In this document: positions 45,336 to 55,270 of the stretch, one piece after another
How the letters are laid out: every line of letters starts with the position of its first letter
Position numbering within the stretch: position 1 is the stretch's first letter
DNA from: Pseudomonas fluorescens
Lineage (GTDB): Bacteria > Pseudomonadota > Gammaproteobacteria > Pseudomonadales > Pseudomonadaceae
Assembly: GCF_003732425.1 (NCBI RefSeq)
Contig: NZ_MOBX01000004.1
Location: forward strand, 62,001-126,000
Direction: 5' to 3'
DNA: 64,000 bases
Notes under the pieces: generated by a model
What the model was told of the DNA's origin: nothing
The model's input: only the letters and a program-made list of their open reading frames with translations
The model's database searches: none
Position numbers and translations under genes: made by a program

Positions 45336-45569
45336 ATGCGTTATCTGATCTCGTTGTTCGCCCCGCGCCCGTTGCACCGCAGCTTCGCCCTGCTCGACCG
45401 CAACGGTCATTGCCAGGCATTCAAGCAGTGCAGCCTGCAACCGATGGGCGACGGTTGGGTGGAAATCGAAGAAATCCGTCTCAACTGGTTGCACCAGCCA
45501 CTGCCCGCCAGCGCCCGCGTCATAGCGTCGCAGCCCCGCGCACGGGTGCAAGCGATGTTGAGCATCTGA
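45336..45569 (+). CDS. Small conserved hypothetical protein
   Basis: The 77-residue protein starts MRYLISLFAPRPLHRSFALL with AAGG about 9 bases upstream. The sequence is soluble, with repeated Leu/Trp (WVEIEEIRLNWLHQPLP) and a basic end. No domain recognised. The ATG at 45336 was preferred; the frame is open from 45219 but the upstream stretch overlaps the promoter region of yajG. Confidence 0.65.
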   Translation: MRYLISLFAPRPLHRSFALLDRNGHCQAFKQCSLQPMGDGWVEIEEIRLNWLHQPLPASARVIASQPRARVQAMLSI

Positions 45570-46279
45570 CCGGATGCCTAATAAAAGTCATTAAACACGA
45601 GCAACTGCCCGCATTTCTTCGATACAATCTCCCCCCGATTATAAGGACGTCTCCTGATCGGGCCCCGCAACAGCGTCAATGCGCATGCATCGACACCCAA
45701 AATCGCCCACAGAGAGCCGCCCACACAGATCGAGTGAAGTTGGCGCGCTTGCCTGTTCTTCCGGCAAAAACCCCGCTTTTCGCGAATCTGCAGAGCTGTC
45801 ATGACGCTCGGCCACCGCGTTGTTTTGCCCTTGCGGGCAGGGTGCCAGGCCTGGACAGCCCTTTTTTGAGGTTCACGTCTTCAAAAGAGCGTGAAAAAAA
45901 CGGGTTTTCACAACTTCACAAGAGTGTGGCGAGCAAATGAAAAGTTTTGCGTCTGAACATGCACCATTAGCGTCTGAAACAGCCCAACGACACAGGACCG
46001 GGTATACCTCGAATATCGGAGCCTGAAGCCTGTCCGCTACGGATTTGGTTGCACAAAAACGGATGTCTCGACCATAAGTCGAATTGCCAGCTGCGTGCTG
46101 AAATGAGTTCATGGAGCTCTTGAAAGCCAAGCCGCATACATCCGTCGAAGTTGCGAAAAATTGCGAAGATTCGGACATGGCGAACCTGACCACGGATAGC
46201 TGGGGCACAACTGATCTGTCCCGGAACGCCTGGCAGCCATGCCGACAATTTGGTGCTGCAGATTTTGGAGACGCGTTAA
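45570..46279 (+). other. 710-base leader/promoter region upstream of mqo
   Basis: No gene of normal size is supported. The region has a direct repeat GCGTCTGAA at 45949-45957 and 45970-45978 (21 bases, two helical turns apart) inside a possible 29-codon frame (45937-46026, starting MKSFASEHAPLAS) without a good ribosome binding site. It may hold a long untranslated leader or a small RNA; I see no known RNA family. Confidence 0.4.
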
Positions 46280-47788
46280 ATGGCGCATAACGAAGCAGTC
46301 GACGTAGTTCTGGTTGGGGCGGGCATCATGAGTGCCACCCTGGCCGTGCTGCTCAAAGAGCTCGACCCCGCGATCAAGCTGGAAGTCGTCGAGCTGATGG
46401 ATTCCGGTGCTGCCGAGAGTTCCAACCCCTGGAACAACGCCGGTACCGGCCACGCGGGTCTGTGCGAGCTGAACTACACTCCGCAGGCGGCTGATGGCAC
46501 CGTCGACATCAAGAAAGCCGTGCACATCAACACCCAGTTCGAGGTGTCGAAGCAGTTCTGGTCGTACCTGACCAAGAAAGGCACGTTCGGCTCGTGCAAA
46601 TCCTTTATCAGCCCGGTGCCGCACCTGAGTTTCGTCCAGGGCGACAAAGGCGTTTCTTTCCTCAAGGAACGTTTCGAGGTCCTGCACAAGCATCACGCGT
46701 TCTCCGACATGGAGTACACCGAAGACAAGGCGAAGATGGCCGAGTGGATGCCGCTGATGATGCCGGGCCGCTCGCCGGACGAAGTCCTTGCCGCCACCCG
46801 CGTGATGAACGGCACCGACGTCAACTTCGGCGCCCTGACCAATCAGCTGCTCAAGCACCTGACCAGCGCACCCGACACTCAAGTCAAATACTGCAAGCGC
46901 GTCACCGGCCTCAAGCGTAACGGCGCGGGCTGGACCGTCAGCATCAAAGACGTCAACAGCGGCAGCAGCCGTGAAGTCGACGCCAAGTTCGTCTTCCTCG
47001 GTGCGGGTGGCGCGGCGTTGCCGTTGCTGCAGGCTTCGGGCATCGAAGAAAGCAAAGGCTTCGGCGGCTTCCCGATCAGCGGCCAGTGGCTGCGCTGCGA
47101 CAACCCGGAAGTGGTCAAGCATCACCAGGCCAAGGTTTACAGCCAGGCTGCTGTGGGTTCGCCACCGATGTCGGTGCCGCACCTGGACACCCGCGTAGTC
47201 GACGGCAAGAAGTCCCTGCTGTTCGGGCCATACGCCGGTTTCACCACCAAGTTCCTCAAGCACGGTTCCTTCATGGACCTGCCGCTGTCGGTTCGCGCCG
47301 GCAACATCGGGCCGATGCTGGCCGTGGCGAAAAACAACATGGACCTGACCAAGTACCTGGTCAGCGAAGTGATGCAATCGATGGAGCAGCGTCTGGATTC
47401 CCTGCGCCGCTTCTACCCGGAGGCGAAAGCCGAAGACTGGCGCCTGGAAGTGGCCGGCCAACGGGTACAGATCATCAAGAAAGACCCGAAAAAGGGCGGC
47501 ATCCTGCAGTTCGGTACCGAACTGGTTGCGGCCAAGGACGGCTCGCTCGCCGCCCTGCTCGGCGCTTCGCCGGGTGCGTCGGTGACCGTTTCGATCATGC
47601 TGGAACTGATCGAGAAATGCTTCCCGGCCAAGGCCAAGGGTGAGTGGGCCGGCAAACTGGCGGAAATCTTCCCGGCCCGTGAAAAGGTCCTGGAAACCGA
47701 TGCTGCGCTGTATCGCAAGATCAACACGCAGAACAACATCGCGCTGGAACTGGTTGAAGAAAGCAGCGAGACCCCAAGCTACGCTTGA
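46280..47788 (+). CDS. mqo: Malate:quinone oxidoreductase
   Basis: The 502-residue FAD enzyme oxidises L-malate to oxaloacetate and passes electrons to quinone at the inner membrane, replacing NAD-dependent malate dehydrogenase in Pseudomonas. The FAD-binding segment [19 protein letters not shown] is at residues 8-26. The family block [20 protein letters not shown] starts near residue 52. The C-terminus reads [17 protein letters not shown] site lies about 8 bases before the ATG. Its order with a PA4642-family gene, hpt, upp and uraA matches P. aeruginosa mqoB (PA4640). Confidence 0.97.
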   Translation: MAHNEAVDVVLVGAGIMSATLAVLLKELDPAIKLEVVELMDSGAAESSNPWNNAGTGHAGLCELNYTPQAADGTVDIKKAVHINTQFEVSKQFWSYLTKKGTFGSCKSFISPVPHLSFVQGDKGVSFLKERFEVLHKHHAFSDMEYTEDKAKMAEWMPLMMPGRSPDEVLAATRVMNGTDVNFGALTNQLLKHLTSAPDTQVKYCKRVTGLKRNGAGWTVSIKDVNSGSSREVDAKFVFLGAGGAALPLLQASGIEESKGFGGFPISGQWLRCDNPEVVKHHQAKVYSQAAVGSPPMSVPHLDTRVVDGKKSLLFGPYAGFTTKFLKHGSFMDLPLSVRAGNIGPMLAVAKNNMDLTKYLVSEVMQSMEQRLDSLRRFYPEAKAEDWRLEVAGQRVQIIKKDPKKGGILQFGTELVAAKDGSLAALLGASPGASVTVSIMLELIEKCFPAKAKGEWAGKLAEIFPAREKVLETDAALYRKINTQNNIALELVEESSETPSYA

Positions 47789-47800
47789 TCTTGCCGCATA

Positions 47801-47841
47801 AAAAACGCCCCGTACTCAGTGAGTGCGGGGCGTTTTTTTTA
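47801..47841 (+). terminator. Rho-independent terminator of mqo
   Basis: AAAAAACGCCCCGTACTCA / TGAGTGCGGGGCGTTTTTTTT, a 15-bp stem with one mismatch, 12 bases after the stop. Confidence 0.93.
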
Positions 47842-47866
47842 TGCCCGAAACTTGAAACACCGACCT

Positions 47867-47959
47867 CTGTGGCGAGGGAGCTTGCTCCCGCTGGGCTGCG
47901 CAGCGGCCCCAATTTCGAACGCTGCGCACTCAAGCGGGAGCAAGCTCCCTCGCCACAGG
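47867..47959. repeat. REP inverted pair, family C
   Basis: Opposed TGTGGCGAGGGAGCTTGCTC and GAGCAAGCTCCCTCGCCACA units between convergent mqo and the PA4642-family gene. Confidence 0.9.
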
Positions 47960-47966
47960 GATGGTG

Positions 47967-48254
47967 TTAGGCGCGGGCTTTTTCGATCAGTTCGATATAG
48001 TCCGGGGCGTTACGCTGATCGGCGATCAGGTCAACAAAGGTCTTGCCGTGCTCGTCCTTGCCATCCACGTCATAACCGGCCGCAACGAAGAACGTCAGAA
48101 AGCGCTCGAAATCATCGATACGCAAGCCACGATAAGCCTTGATCAGTTTGTGCAGCGACGGCGAAGTGGCATCGACCGGCTCAAAATCGAGGAACAGCTT
48201 GATCTGCTCATCGCCGATCTCGTCACCAATCACTTGTTTCTTATCTTTACGCAT
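47967..48254 (-). CDS. PA4642 family protein
   Basis: The 95-residue acidic protein reads MRKDKKQVIGDEIGDEQIKL at the start and KAYRGLRIDDFERFLTFFVA in the middle, matching the small Pseudomonas family named after PA4642, found in the same position next to mqo. The repeated Asp/Glu-rich helices and DGKDEHGKTFVDLIADQR suggest a small helical protein. Function unknown. Confidence 0.88.
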   Translation of the reverse strand: MRKDKKQVIGDEIGDEQIKLFLDFEPVDATSPSLHKLIKAYRGLRIDDFERFLTFFVAAGYDVDGKDEHGKTFVDLIADQRNAPDYIELIEKARA

Positions 48255-48317
48255 TGCCGACTCCAGCTCGCAGACATTACACGGGGCGGGCAGTTTACCC
48301 CTGCCCGGCCGCCCGGC

Positions 48318-48797
48318 TCAACGCGATCGCACCGCCCCGGTGTGCAAATCGGCCCAGATATGGCCGTTGGCGTAACTGAGGAACTGCACATACACGGTGT
48401 CGTTGCGCAGCAAGTCGATCACCACGCGGTACTGGGCCAAGGGGTAGAACAGCGTGAGGGTTTTGCTCTTGTCGTCGTAGACCGGTTTTTTCAGGCTTTT
48501 GCTTTCGCCGTCGAAATTGACCAGCACTTGGGTGATGGTCGCGCCCTTGTTCAGGGACTTGCCCTTGAGGCGGATCATCAGCGGTGATGTCACCGGAATC
48601 GGCTGCTGATTGGACTGGCGTTGCGCGCCGATGACCACGGAGTAGTCAGTGACCTGCATGAGTTGCTGCTGCTCGGGCTCGGCATCGCGCACGGTCAGAT
48701 CGTCCGGCGGCAGGAATTGACTGTGCATCGGCGCGGCGGACAGCGGCAGGCTGAGGGTCAGCAACAGGGCGGCAAAGCTGCGGATCAAGAGGCTCAT
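48318..48797 (-). CDS. Secreted hypothetical protein, DUF2057-like
   Basis: The 159-residue protein has a Sec signal peptide (LIRSFAALLLTLSLPLSAAP, cleavage about residue 22). The mature part is rich in beta strands (VTDYSVVIGAQRQS, LTLFYPLAQYRVVIDLL). A distant likeness to DUF2057 (YccT) is possible but not certain. GGAG stands 9 bases before the ATG at 48797. It lies between the PA4642-family gene and hpt, all on the minus strand but not tightly spaced. Confidence 0.75.
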   Translation of the reverse strand: MSLLIRSFAALLLTLSLPLSAAPMHSQFLPPDDLTVRDAEPEQQQLMQVTDYSVVIGAQRQSNQQPIPVTSPLMIRLKGKSLNKGATITQVLVNFDGESKSLKKPVYDDKSKTLTLFYPLAQYRVVIDLLRNDTVYVQFLSYANGHIWADLHTGAVRSR

Positions 48798-48843
48798 GAC
48801 AGGCTCCGGGGGCGGGGCCGAGCACTCTAGCATGGGATTAAAA

Positions 48844-48925
48844 GCAAAAGATCGCAGCGATCCGCAGCTCCTACAGGGTGTACATCAATCCCCTGTAGGA
48901 GCTGCCGAAGGCTGCGATCTTTTGA
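48844..48925. repeat. REP inverted pair, family B
   Basis: AAAAGATCGCAGCGATCCGC..AGCTCCTACA and inverted GTAGGAGCTGCCGAAGGCTG units, between hpt and the secreted hypothetical gene. Confidence 0.88.
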
Positions 48926-48931
48926 TCTTGC

Positions 48932-49489
48932 TTACATGCCTTTAACGGCAAAGATCCCGTTGGCGTTGCGCCAGTAACCTTTGTAGTCCATGCCATAACC
49001 GAAGATGTAACGGTCGATGCACGGCAGGCCGACGAAATCGGCTTTCAGGTCAGGACGCGCCTTGCGGTCGTGATCCTTGTCGATCAACACGGCGGTGTGC
49101 ACTTTGCGCGCGCCGGCGTGTTTGCAGAAGTCGATGATCGCGCCGAGGGTGTGACCTTCATCGAGGATGTCGTCGATGATCAGCACGTCGCGGTCGATGA
49201 ACGAAACTTCCGGCTTGGCTTTCCAGAACAGGTCGCCGCCGCTGGTTTCGTTGCGATAACGGGTCGCGTGCAGGTAGGACGCTTCCAGCGGGAACTGCAG
49301 ATGCGTCAGCAGTTTGCCGGAGAAAATCAGCCCGCCGTTCATCACGCAGAACACCACCGGGTTGCTGTCGGCCAGTTGTTCGTTGATTTGTGCACCGACG
49401 CGGGCGATGGCGGCCTCGACTTCAGATTCGGTGTACAGGCAGTCAGCCTCTCGCATGATTTGACGGATATGCTCGAGATCAGCGGACAT
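48932..49489 (-). CDS. hpt: Hypoxanthine-guanine phosphoribosyltransferase
   Basis: The 185-residue purine-salvage enzyme converts hypoxanthine or guanine to IMP or GMP with PRPP. The PRPP loop VLIIDDILDEGHTLG is at about residue 105, and the early block VVFCVMNGGLIFSGKL is typical. The C-terminus has DYKGYWRNANGIFAV. The ATG at 49489 has GGAG 9 bases upstream. It is divergent from upp, so purine and pyrimidine salvage genes lie side by side, as in P. aeruginosa (PA4645-PA4646). Confidence 0.96.
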   Translation of the reverse strand: MSADLEHIRQIMREADCLYTESEVEAAIARVGAQINEQLADSNPVVFCVMNGGLIFSGKLLTHLQFPLEASYLHATRYRNETSGGDLFWKAKPEVSFIDRDVLIIDDILDEGHTLGAIIDFCKHAGARKVHTAVLIDKDHDRKARPDLKADFVGLPCIDRYIFGYGMDYKGYWRNANGIFAVKGM

Positions 49490-49652
49490 GGCGCTCTCCA
49501 GGGGGTGGCGGAATTGGAAAAGCGGGCAAAGGTACGCATCCATTGAGGCCGAATCAAGCCTTTATGGACTAACGTACAGAATGTCCTATAGGACATCACC
49601 CTCGGATAGATTAATCTAGGCCGGTTTTTTTGCCCGCCGCCGGAGTTTTTCC

Positions 49653-50291
49653 ATGCCCATCCTCGAGATCCGCCATCCGCTGATCCGCCATAAACTCGGC
49701 CTGATGCGCCGCGCCGATATCAGCACCAAGAACTTCCGTGAGCTTGCTCAGGAAGTCGGCGCCCTGTTGACCTATGAAGCTACAAAAGATTTGCCGCTGG
49801 AGTCCTACGATATTGCAGGCTGGTGCGGCACCGTGTCGGTCGAGAAAATCGCCGGCAAGAAGATCACCGTCGTGCCGATCCTGCGCGCCGGTATCGGCAT
49901 GCTCGAAGGCGTGCTGAGCCTGATTCCGGGTGCCAAAGTTTCCGCTGTGGGCGTGGCCCGCAACGAAGAAACCCTGCAAGCGCACACCTATCTGGAAAAA
50001 CTGGTTCCGGAAATCGACGAACGGCTGGCGATGATCATCGACCCGATGCTCGCCACTGGCAGCTCCATGGTTGCGACCATCGACCTGCTGAAGAAAGCCG
50101 GCTGCAAGGACATCCGCGCGATGGTGCTGGTCGCCGCGCCGGAAGGCATTGCCGCCGTAGAAAAGGCTCACCCGGACGTGACCATCTACACCGCGTCCAT
50201 CGATGAGCGCTTGAACGAGCACGGTTACATCATCCCAGGGCTTGGCGACGCCGGTGACAAGATCTTCGGCACCAAGCAGAAGGACGCGTAA
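49653..50291 (+). CDS. upp: Uracil phosphoribosyltransferase
   Basis: The 212-residue enzyme makes UMP from uracil and PRPP. The start [19 protein letters not shown], the block [21 protein letters not shown] near residue 73, the PRPP loop [19 protein letters not shown] near 130 and the C-terminal [17 protein letters not shown] are all standard. It overlaps nothing but leaves only 2 bases before uraA, so the two are cotranscribed and translationally coupled. Confidence 0.98.
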   Translation: MPILEIRHPLIRHKLGLMRRADISTKNFRELAQEVGALLTYEATKDLPLESYDIAGWCGTVSVEKIAGKKITVVPILRAGIGMLEGVLSLIPGAKVSAVGVARNEETLQAHTYLEKLVPEIDERLAMIIDPMLATGSSMVATIDLLKKAGCKDIRAMVLVAAPEGIAAVEKAHPDVTIYTASIDERLNEHGYIIPGLGDAGDKIFGTKQKDA

Positions 50292-50293
50292 CC

Positions 50294-51568
50294 ATGCAGC
50301 AAGAGTTCAACGATCCGCTCTGGCGCACGGTGCTGTCCGGCGCCCAGATGCTGTTCGTGGCTTTCGGCGCCCTGGTGCTGATGCCGCTGATCACGGGCCT
50401 TGACCCGAACGTGGCACTGTTTACCGCGGGTTTAGGGACGATCCTGTTCCAGATCGTCACCGGGCGTCAGGTGCCGGTGTTTCTGGCGTCGAGCTTCGCG
50501 TTCATCACCCCGATCATTCTCGCCAAGGGCCAGTTCGGCCTCGCCGCGACCATGGGCGGTGTCATGGCGGCCGGTTTCGTCTACACCTTCCTCGGCCTGG
50601 CCGTGAAGATCAAAGGCACCGGTTTCATCGACCGTCTGCTGCCGCCGGTGGTGATTGGTCCAGTGATCATTTCCATCGGCCTGGCCATGGCGCCGATTGC
50701 CGCGAACATGGCGATGGGCAAGGCTGGCGACGGTTCGGAACTGATCCACTACCAGACCGCGATGATGATCTCGATGCCGGCGCTGCTGACGACGTTGATC
50801 GTGGCCGTGTTCGGTAAAGGCATCTTCCGCCTGGTGCCGATCATTTCCGGGGTGCTGGTCGGTTTTGGTATGGCGTTCTATTTCGGTGTCGTTGATACCG
50901 CGAAGATTGCTGCAGCGCCATGGTTTGCGATCCCGCATTTCACCGCGCCGGAGTTCAACTGGCAGGCGATCCTGTTCATCGTTCCAGTGGCATTGGCCCC
51001 GGCCATTGAACACATCGGCGGCGTGATTGCCGTGGGTAGCGTGACCGGTCGCGATTACCTGAAGAAGCCGGGCCTGCATCGCACCCTGCTCGGTGACGGC
51101 ATTGCCACCACTGCTGCCGGCCTGTTCGGTGGTCCGCCCAACACCACGTACGCCGAAGTCACTGGCGCGGTGATGCTGACCAAGAACTACAACCCGAAAA
51201 TCATGACCTGGGCGGCGATTTTCGCCATCAGCCTGGCGTTCATCGGCAAGTTCGGCGCGCTGCTGCAAAGCATTCCGGTGCCGGTGATGGGCGGGATTCT
51301 GTGCTTGCTGTTCGGTTCGATCGCGGCGGTGGGCATGAACACCCTGATCCGTCACAAGATCGATCTGGGCGAGGCGCGCAATTTGGTGATCGTTTCGGTG
51401 ACGCTGGTGTTCGGGATTGGCGGTGTGCTGGTCGGCACCGGCACCGGTCCGGACGACTTCGGCCTCAAAGGCATCGCGCTGTGCGCGGTGGTGGCGATTG
51501 CGCTGAACCTGATTCTGCCGGGCAATGATGGCTGGAAGAACAAGAAGGCGGATGAGCCGCTGATCTAA
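50294..51568 (+). CDS. uraA: Uracil:H+ symporter (NCS2 family)
   Basis: The 424-residue protein has about 14 membrane helices of the NCS2 nucleobase transporter family. The family motifs are visible: APAIEHIGGVIAVGSVTGRD near residue 235, with the substrate-binding Glu, and GGPPNTTYAEVTGAVMLTKN near 278, with the second Glu. It brings uracil in for Upp, whose gene ends 2 bases upstream. Confidence 0.95.
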   Translation: MQQEFNDPLWRTVLSGAQMLFVAFGALVLMPLITGLDPNVALFTAGLGTILFQIVTGRQVPVFLASSFAFITPIILAKGQFGLAATMGGVMAAGFVYTFLGLAVKIKGTGFIDRLLPPVVIGPVIISIGLAMAPIAANMAMGKAGDGSELIHYQTAMMISMPALLTTLIVAVFGKGIFRLVPIISGVLVGFGMAFYFGVVDTAKIAAAPWFAIPHFTAPEFNWQAILFIVPVALAPAIEHIGGVIAVGSVTGRDYLKKPGLHRTLLGDGIATTAAGLFGGPPNTTYAEVTGAVMLTKNYNPKIMTWAAIFAISLAFIGKFGALLQSIPVPVMGGILCLLFGSIAAVGMNTLIRHKIDLGEARNLVIVSVTLVFGIGGVLVGTGTGPDDFGLKGIALCAVVAIALNLILPGNDGWKNKKADEPLI

Positions 51569-51582
51569 AATCTGGCTCATTA

Positions 51583-51717
51583 CCTGTGGCGAGGGAGCTT
51601 GCTCCCGCTTGACTGCGAAGCAGTCATAAACTCGGCAGATGCGGTATTCCTTTGAACCGCGTCCGCAGGGTTTGGGGCTGCTTCGCAGCCCAGCGGGAGC
51701 AAGCTCCCTCGCCACAA
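51583..51717. repeat. REP inverted pair, family C
   Basis: Opposed TGTGGCGAGGGAGCTTGCTC and inverted units with GACTGCGAAGCAGTC-type inner arms, between convergent uraA and hemH; it may serve as their transcript end, as no other terminator is seen. Confidence 0.88.
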
Positions 51718-51720
51718 CAG

Positions 51721-52746
51721 TTATAACGCCAACGGCGCTCGTTCGCAGAGGGTGGCCAACGCCTTCGCCCATTGCAGGTCGTCATTCAGGCACGGCACCA
51801 GCACCAACTCTTCGCCCCCCGCTTCGCGGAATTGCTCCTTGCCGCGATCACCAATCTCTTCCAGCGTCTCGATGCAGTCGGCGACAAACGCCGGGCACAT
51901 CACCAGTATTTTCTTCACGCCGCTTTTCGCCAGTTCATCCAGCCGCGCTTCGGTGTACGGCTCGATCCACTTAGCCCGGCCCAGACGTGACTGAAACGAC
52001 ACCGACCATTTACCTTCCGGCAAGCCCATGCGCTCAGCGAACAACGCCGCGGTACGCAGGCATTGCGCGCGATAACAGGTCGCCAATACCGCAGGCGAGG
52101 CGTTCTTGCAGCAGTCCTCATTCTTGAAGCAATGATTGCCGGTCGGATCGAGTTTGGTCAGGTGCCGCTCAGGCAAACCGTGGAAGCTCAGCAGCAAGTG
52201 ATCGTAATCCTGCTGCAAATGCGGTTTGGCACTGGCAACCAAAGCGTCGAGGTATTCCGGCTGATCGTAGAACGGTTGCAGGATCGACAACTGCACATCG
52301 AGATTCTTCGCGCGAATGACACGTCTGGCCTCTTCAATCACCGTGGTCGTGGTGCTGTCGGCGAACTGTGGATACAGCGGTGCCAGCGTGATGCGCTTGT
52401 GCCCCGCCGCGACCAGTTTGAGCAGGCAGGTTTCAATCGACGGCTCACCGTAACGCATCGCCAGTTCCACCGGGCCGTGATTCCATTGTGCAGTCATCTG
52501 CTGTTGCAAGCGACGGCTGAGCACCACCAGCGGTGAACCCTCGTCCCACCAGATCGAGGCATAGGCGTGGGCCGACTGCTCCGGGCGCTTGATCAGGATC
52601 AGCGACACCAGCAAGCGCCGCACCGGCCATGGCAGGTCGATCACGTACGGGTCCATCAGGAATTGATTGAGGTAGCGGCGTACATCGGCCACCGAGGTGG
52701 AGGCCGGGGAACCCAGGTTGACCAGAAGCAAGGCGTGATCGGTCAT
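51721..52746 (-). CDS. hemH: Ferrochelatase
   Basis: The 341-residue enzyme inserts Fe2+ into protoporphyrin IX, the last step of heme synthesis. The start [19 protein letters not shown] and the signature [13 protein letters not shown] near residue 195, with the catalytic His, identify it. A Cys-containing segment [12 protein letters not shown] follows. The start at 52746 has AGGA 6 bases before; the open frame extends upstream into the yfcH-type gene without homology. It lies 13 bases downstream of that gene, probably one transcript. Confidence 0.96.
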   Translation of the reverse strand: MTDHALLLVNLGSPASTSVADVRRYLNQFLMDPYVIDLPWPVRRLLVSLILIKRPEQSAHAYASIWWDEGSPLVVLSRRLQQQMTAQWNHGPVELAMRYGEPSIETCLLKLVAAGHKRITLAPLYPQFADSTTTTVIEEARRVIRAKNLDVQLSILQPFYDQPEYLDALVASAKPHLQQDYDHLLLSFHGLPERHLTKLDPTGNHCFKNEDCCKNASPAVLATCYRAQCLRTAALFAERMGLPEGKWSVSFQSRLGRAKWIEPYTEARLDELAKSGVKKILVMCPAFVADCIETLEEIGDRGKEQFREAGGEELVLVPCLNDDLQWAKALATLCERAPLAL

Positions 52747-52759
52747 GCAACGTCCTATT

Positions 52760-53662
52760 TCAGAGGCGGCTGGAGAGATCGTCCAGGGCCGCGCGTAAAT
52801 CCGTGAACTGGAAAGTGAAACCCGCTTCCAGCAAGCGTGCCGGCAGGGCCTTCTGGCCGCCGAGTAACAACAAAGACATCTCACCGAGGCCGACCTTCAG
52901 CGCCAGCGTCGGCATCGGCATGAACGCCGGGCGGTGCAACACGCTGCCCAGCGTCTTGGCAAATTCGCGATTGCGCACAGGTTTCGGCGCGCACGCATTA
53001 TAAGGACCACTGGCCTGATCACGATGCAGAAGAAAATCAATCAGGGCGATTTGATCGTTGATATGAATCCACGGCATCCACTGCCGGCCATTGCCCAAAG
53101 GCCCGCCCAGCCCAAGCTTGAACGGCAGCAACAGCCGCGACAAAAAGCCGCCCTCGGCCGACAGCACCAGACCGGTTCGCACCAGTACCACGCGGATACC
53201 CTGCGCTTCGGCGCGCAGTGCAGTTTCCTCCCAGGCAATGCACAACTGACTGGCGAAGTCGTCGATCACTGGCGGCGATTCTTCCGTCAGCTCGCGCTCA
53301 CCGCCGTCGCCGTACCAGCCGATCGCCGAACCGGAGATCAGCAGCGCCGGTTTTTGTGATCGCGTTTCCAGCCAGGCCAGCAGGGTCTCGGTGAGCGTGA
53401 TACGGCTGCTCCACAGCAACGCTTTGCGTCGATGGGTCCAAAGCCGATCGGCAATCGGCGCACCTGCCAGATTGATGATCGCGTCCACAGGCTCTTCGCC
53501 AAGGTCTTGCAGACGCGCAATGCCACGTACCTGCGCACCACAGATTTTCGCGACTTTCTCCGGTTGGCGGCTCCACACCGTCAAGCGATGGCCCTGCCCC
53601 GACCAGTATCGGCAGAGCTGACGTCCTATCAAACCAGTACCGCCGGTCAGCAATATGTGCAT
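52760..53662 (-). CDS. yfcH: TIGR01777 family NAD(P)-binding epimerase-like protein (YfcH)
   Basis: The 300-residue protein has an N-terminal nucleotide-binding loop [17 protein letters not shown] (residues 4-20), [12 protein letters not shown] near 66, and a C-terminal DUF1731-type domain ([20 protein letters not shown]). It belongs to the extended short-chain dehydrogenases named TIGR01777/YfcH, widespread but with no assigned reaction. It forms a pair with hemH and is divergent from the light-responsive amine-oxidase gene at 53860. Confidence 0.92.
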   Translation of the reverse strand: MHILLTGGTGLIGRQLCRYWSGQGHRLTVWSRQPEKVAKICGAQVRGIARLQDLGEEPVDAIINLAGAPIADRLWTHRRKALLWSSRITLTETLLAWLETRSQKPALLISGSAIGWYGDGGERELTEESPPVIDDFASQLCIAWEETALRAEAQGIRVVLVRTGLVLSAEGGFLSRLLLPFKLGLGGPLGNGRQWMPWIHINDQIALIDFLLHRDQASGPYNACAPKPVRNREFAKTLGSVLHRPAFMPMPTLALKVGLGEMSLLLLGGQKALPARLLEAGFTFQFTDLRAALDDLSSRL

Positions 53663-53784
53663 GACATCTTCCTCGCGTGGCGTTTAACCCGGATCACTAG
53701 TCTATTTTTAAAAGCAGGGATCTTTTCTATCGGGCAGGCTCTATTGTTTAACCATAGGCCAAGCTGTCGGATCGAGAACGCTAG

Positions 53785-55058
<1,274 letters not shown>

Positions 55059-55064
55059 ATACCG

Positions 55065-55152
55065 TTGTCGGAGCTAGCCTGCTAGCGATTGCGGCCACAC
55101 AGCCACCATCGATGGTGACTGACATTCCGTCATCGCAGGCTAGCTCCCACAG
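55065..55152. repeat. REP-like inverted pair, family D (GAGCTAGCCTGCTAGCGAT type)
   Basis: TGTCGGAGCTAGCCTGC and inverted GCAGGCTAGCTCCCACA with CTAGC inner palindromes, just after the TIGR02450 gene. Related in layout to family A but different in sequence. Confidence 0.82.
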
Positions 55153-55177
55153 GTGATCGCATTCCAATTCAGAAAGT

Positions 55178-55201
55178 TATACAAATCATTTGACTTGTAC
55201 A
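55178..55201 (+). promoter_or_regulatory. LitR/PplR1-type operator 1 and -35 element of the rudS-phrB operon
   Basis: TATACA (55178-55183), 12 bases, TGTACA (55196-55201): exact fit to the published consensus. TTGACT (55190-55195) lies between the half-sites and TATGCT (55212-55217) follows at 16 bases, a good sigma-70 promoter that a bound regulator would cover. Confidence 0.85.
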
Positions 55202-55226
55202 CCCATGAATCTATGCTGAGCGAAGT

Positions 55227-55250
55227 TGTACAGAGATCTACCTCTGTACA
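55227..55250 (+). promoter_or_regulatory. LitR/PplR1-type operator 2
   Basis: TGTACA (55227-55232), 12 bases, TGTACA (55245-55250): a second exact fit, just downstream of the likely transcription start and 20 bases before the rudS start codon. Confidence 0.83.
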
Positions 55251-55270
55251 GGTATGGATTCGAGGTGCCC

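Noticed and set aside
45578..45802. 74-codon minus-strand frame in the mqo leader
   Set aside because: No ribosome binding site, unusual composition and no recognisable domain.
50432..51772. 446-codon open frame antisense to uraA
   Set aside because: His/Arg/Gln-rich shadow of a membrane-protein gene with full NCS2 motifs.
55065..55152. Inverted repeat considered as an insertion-sequence end
   Set aside because: No transposase gene and no target duplication nearby; its layout fits a REP pair.
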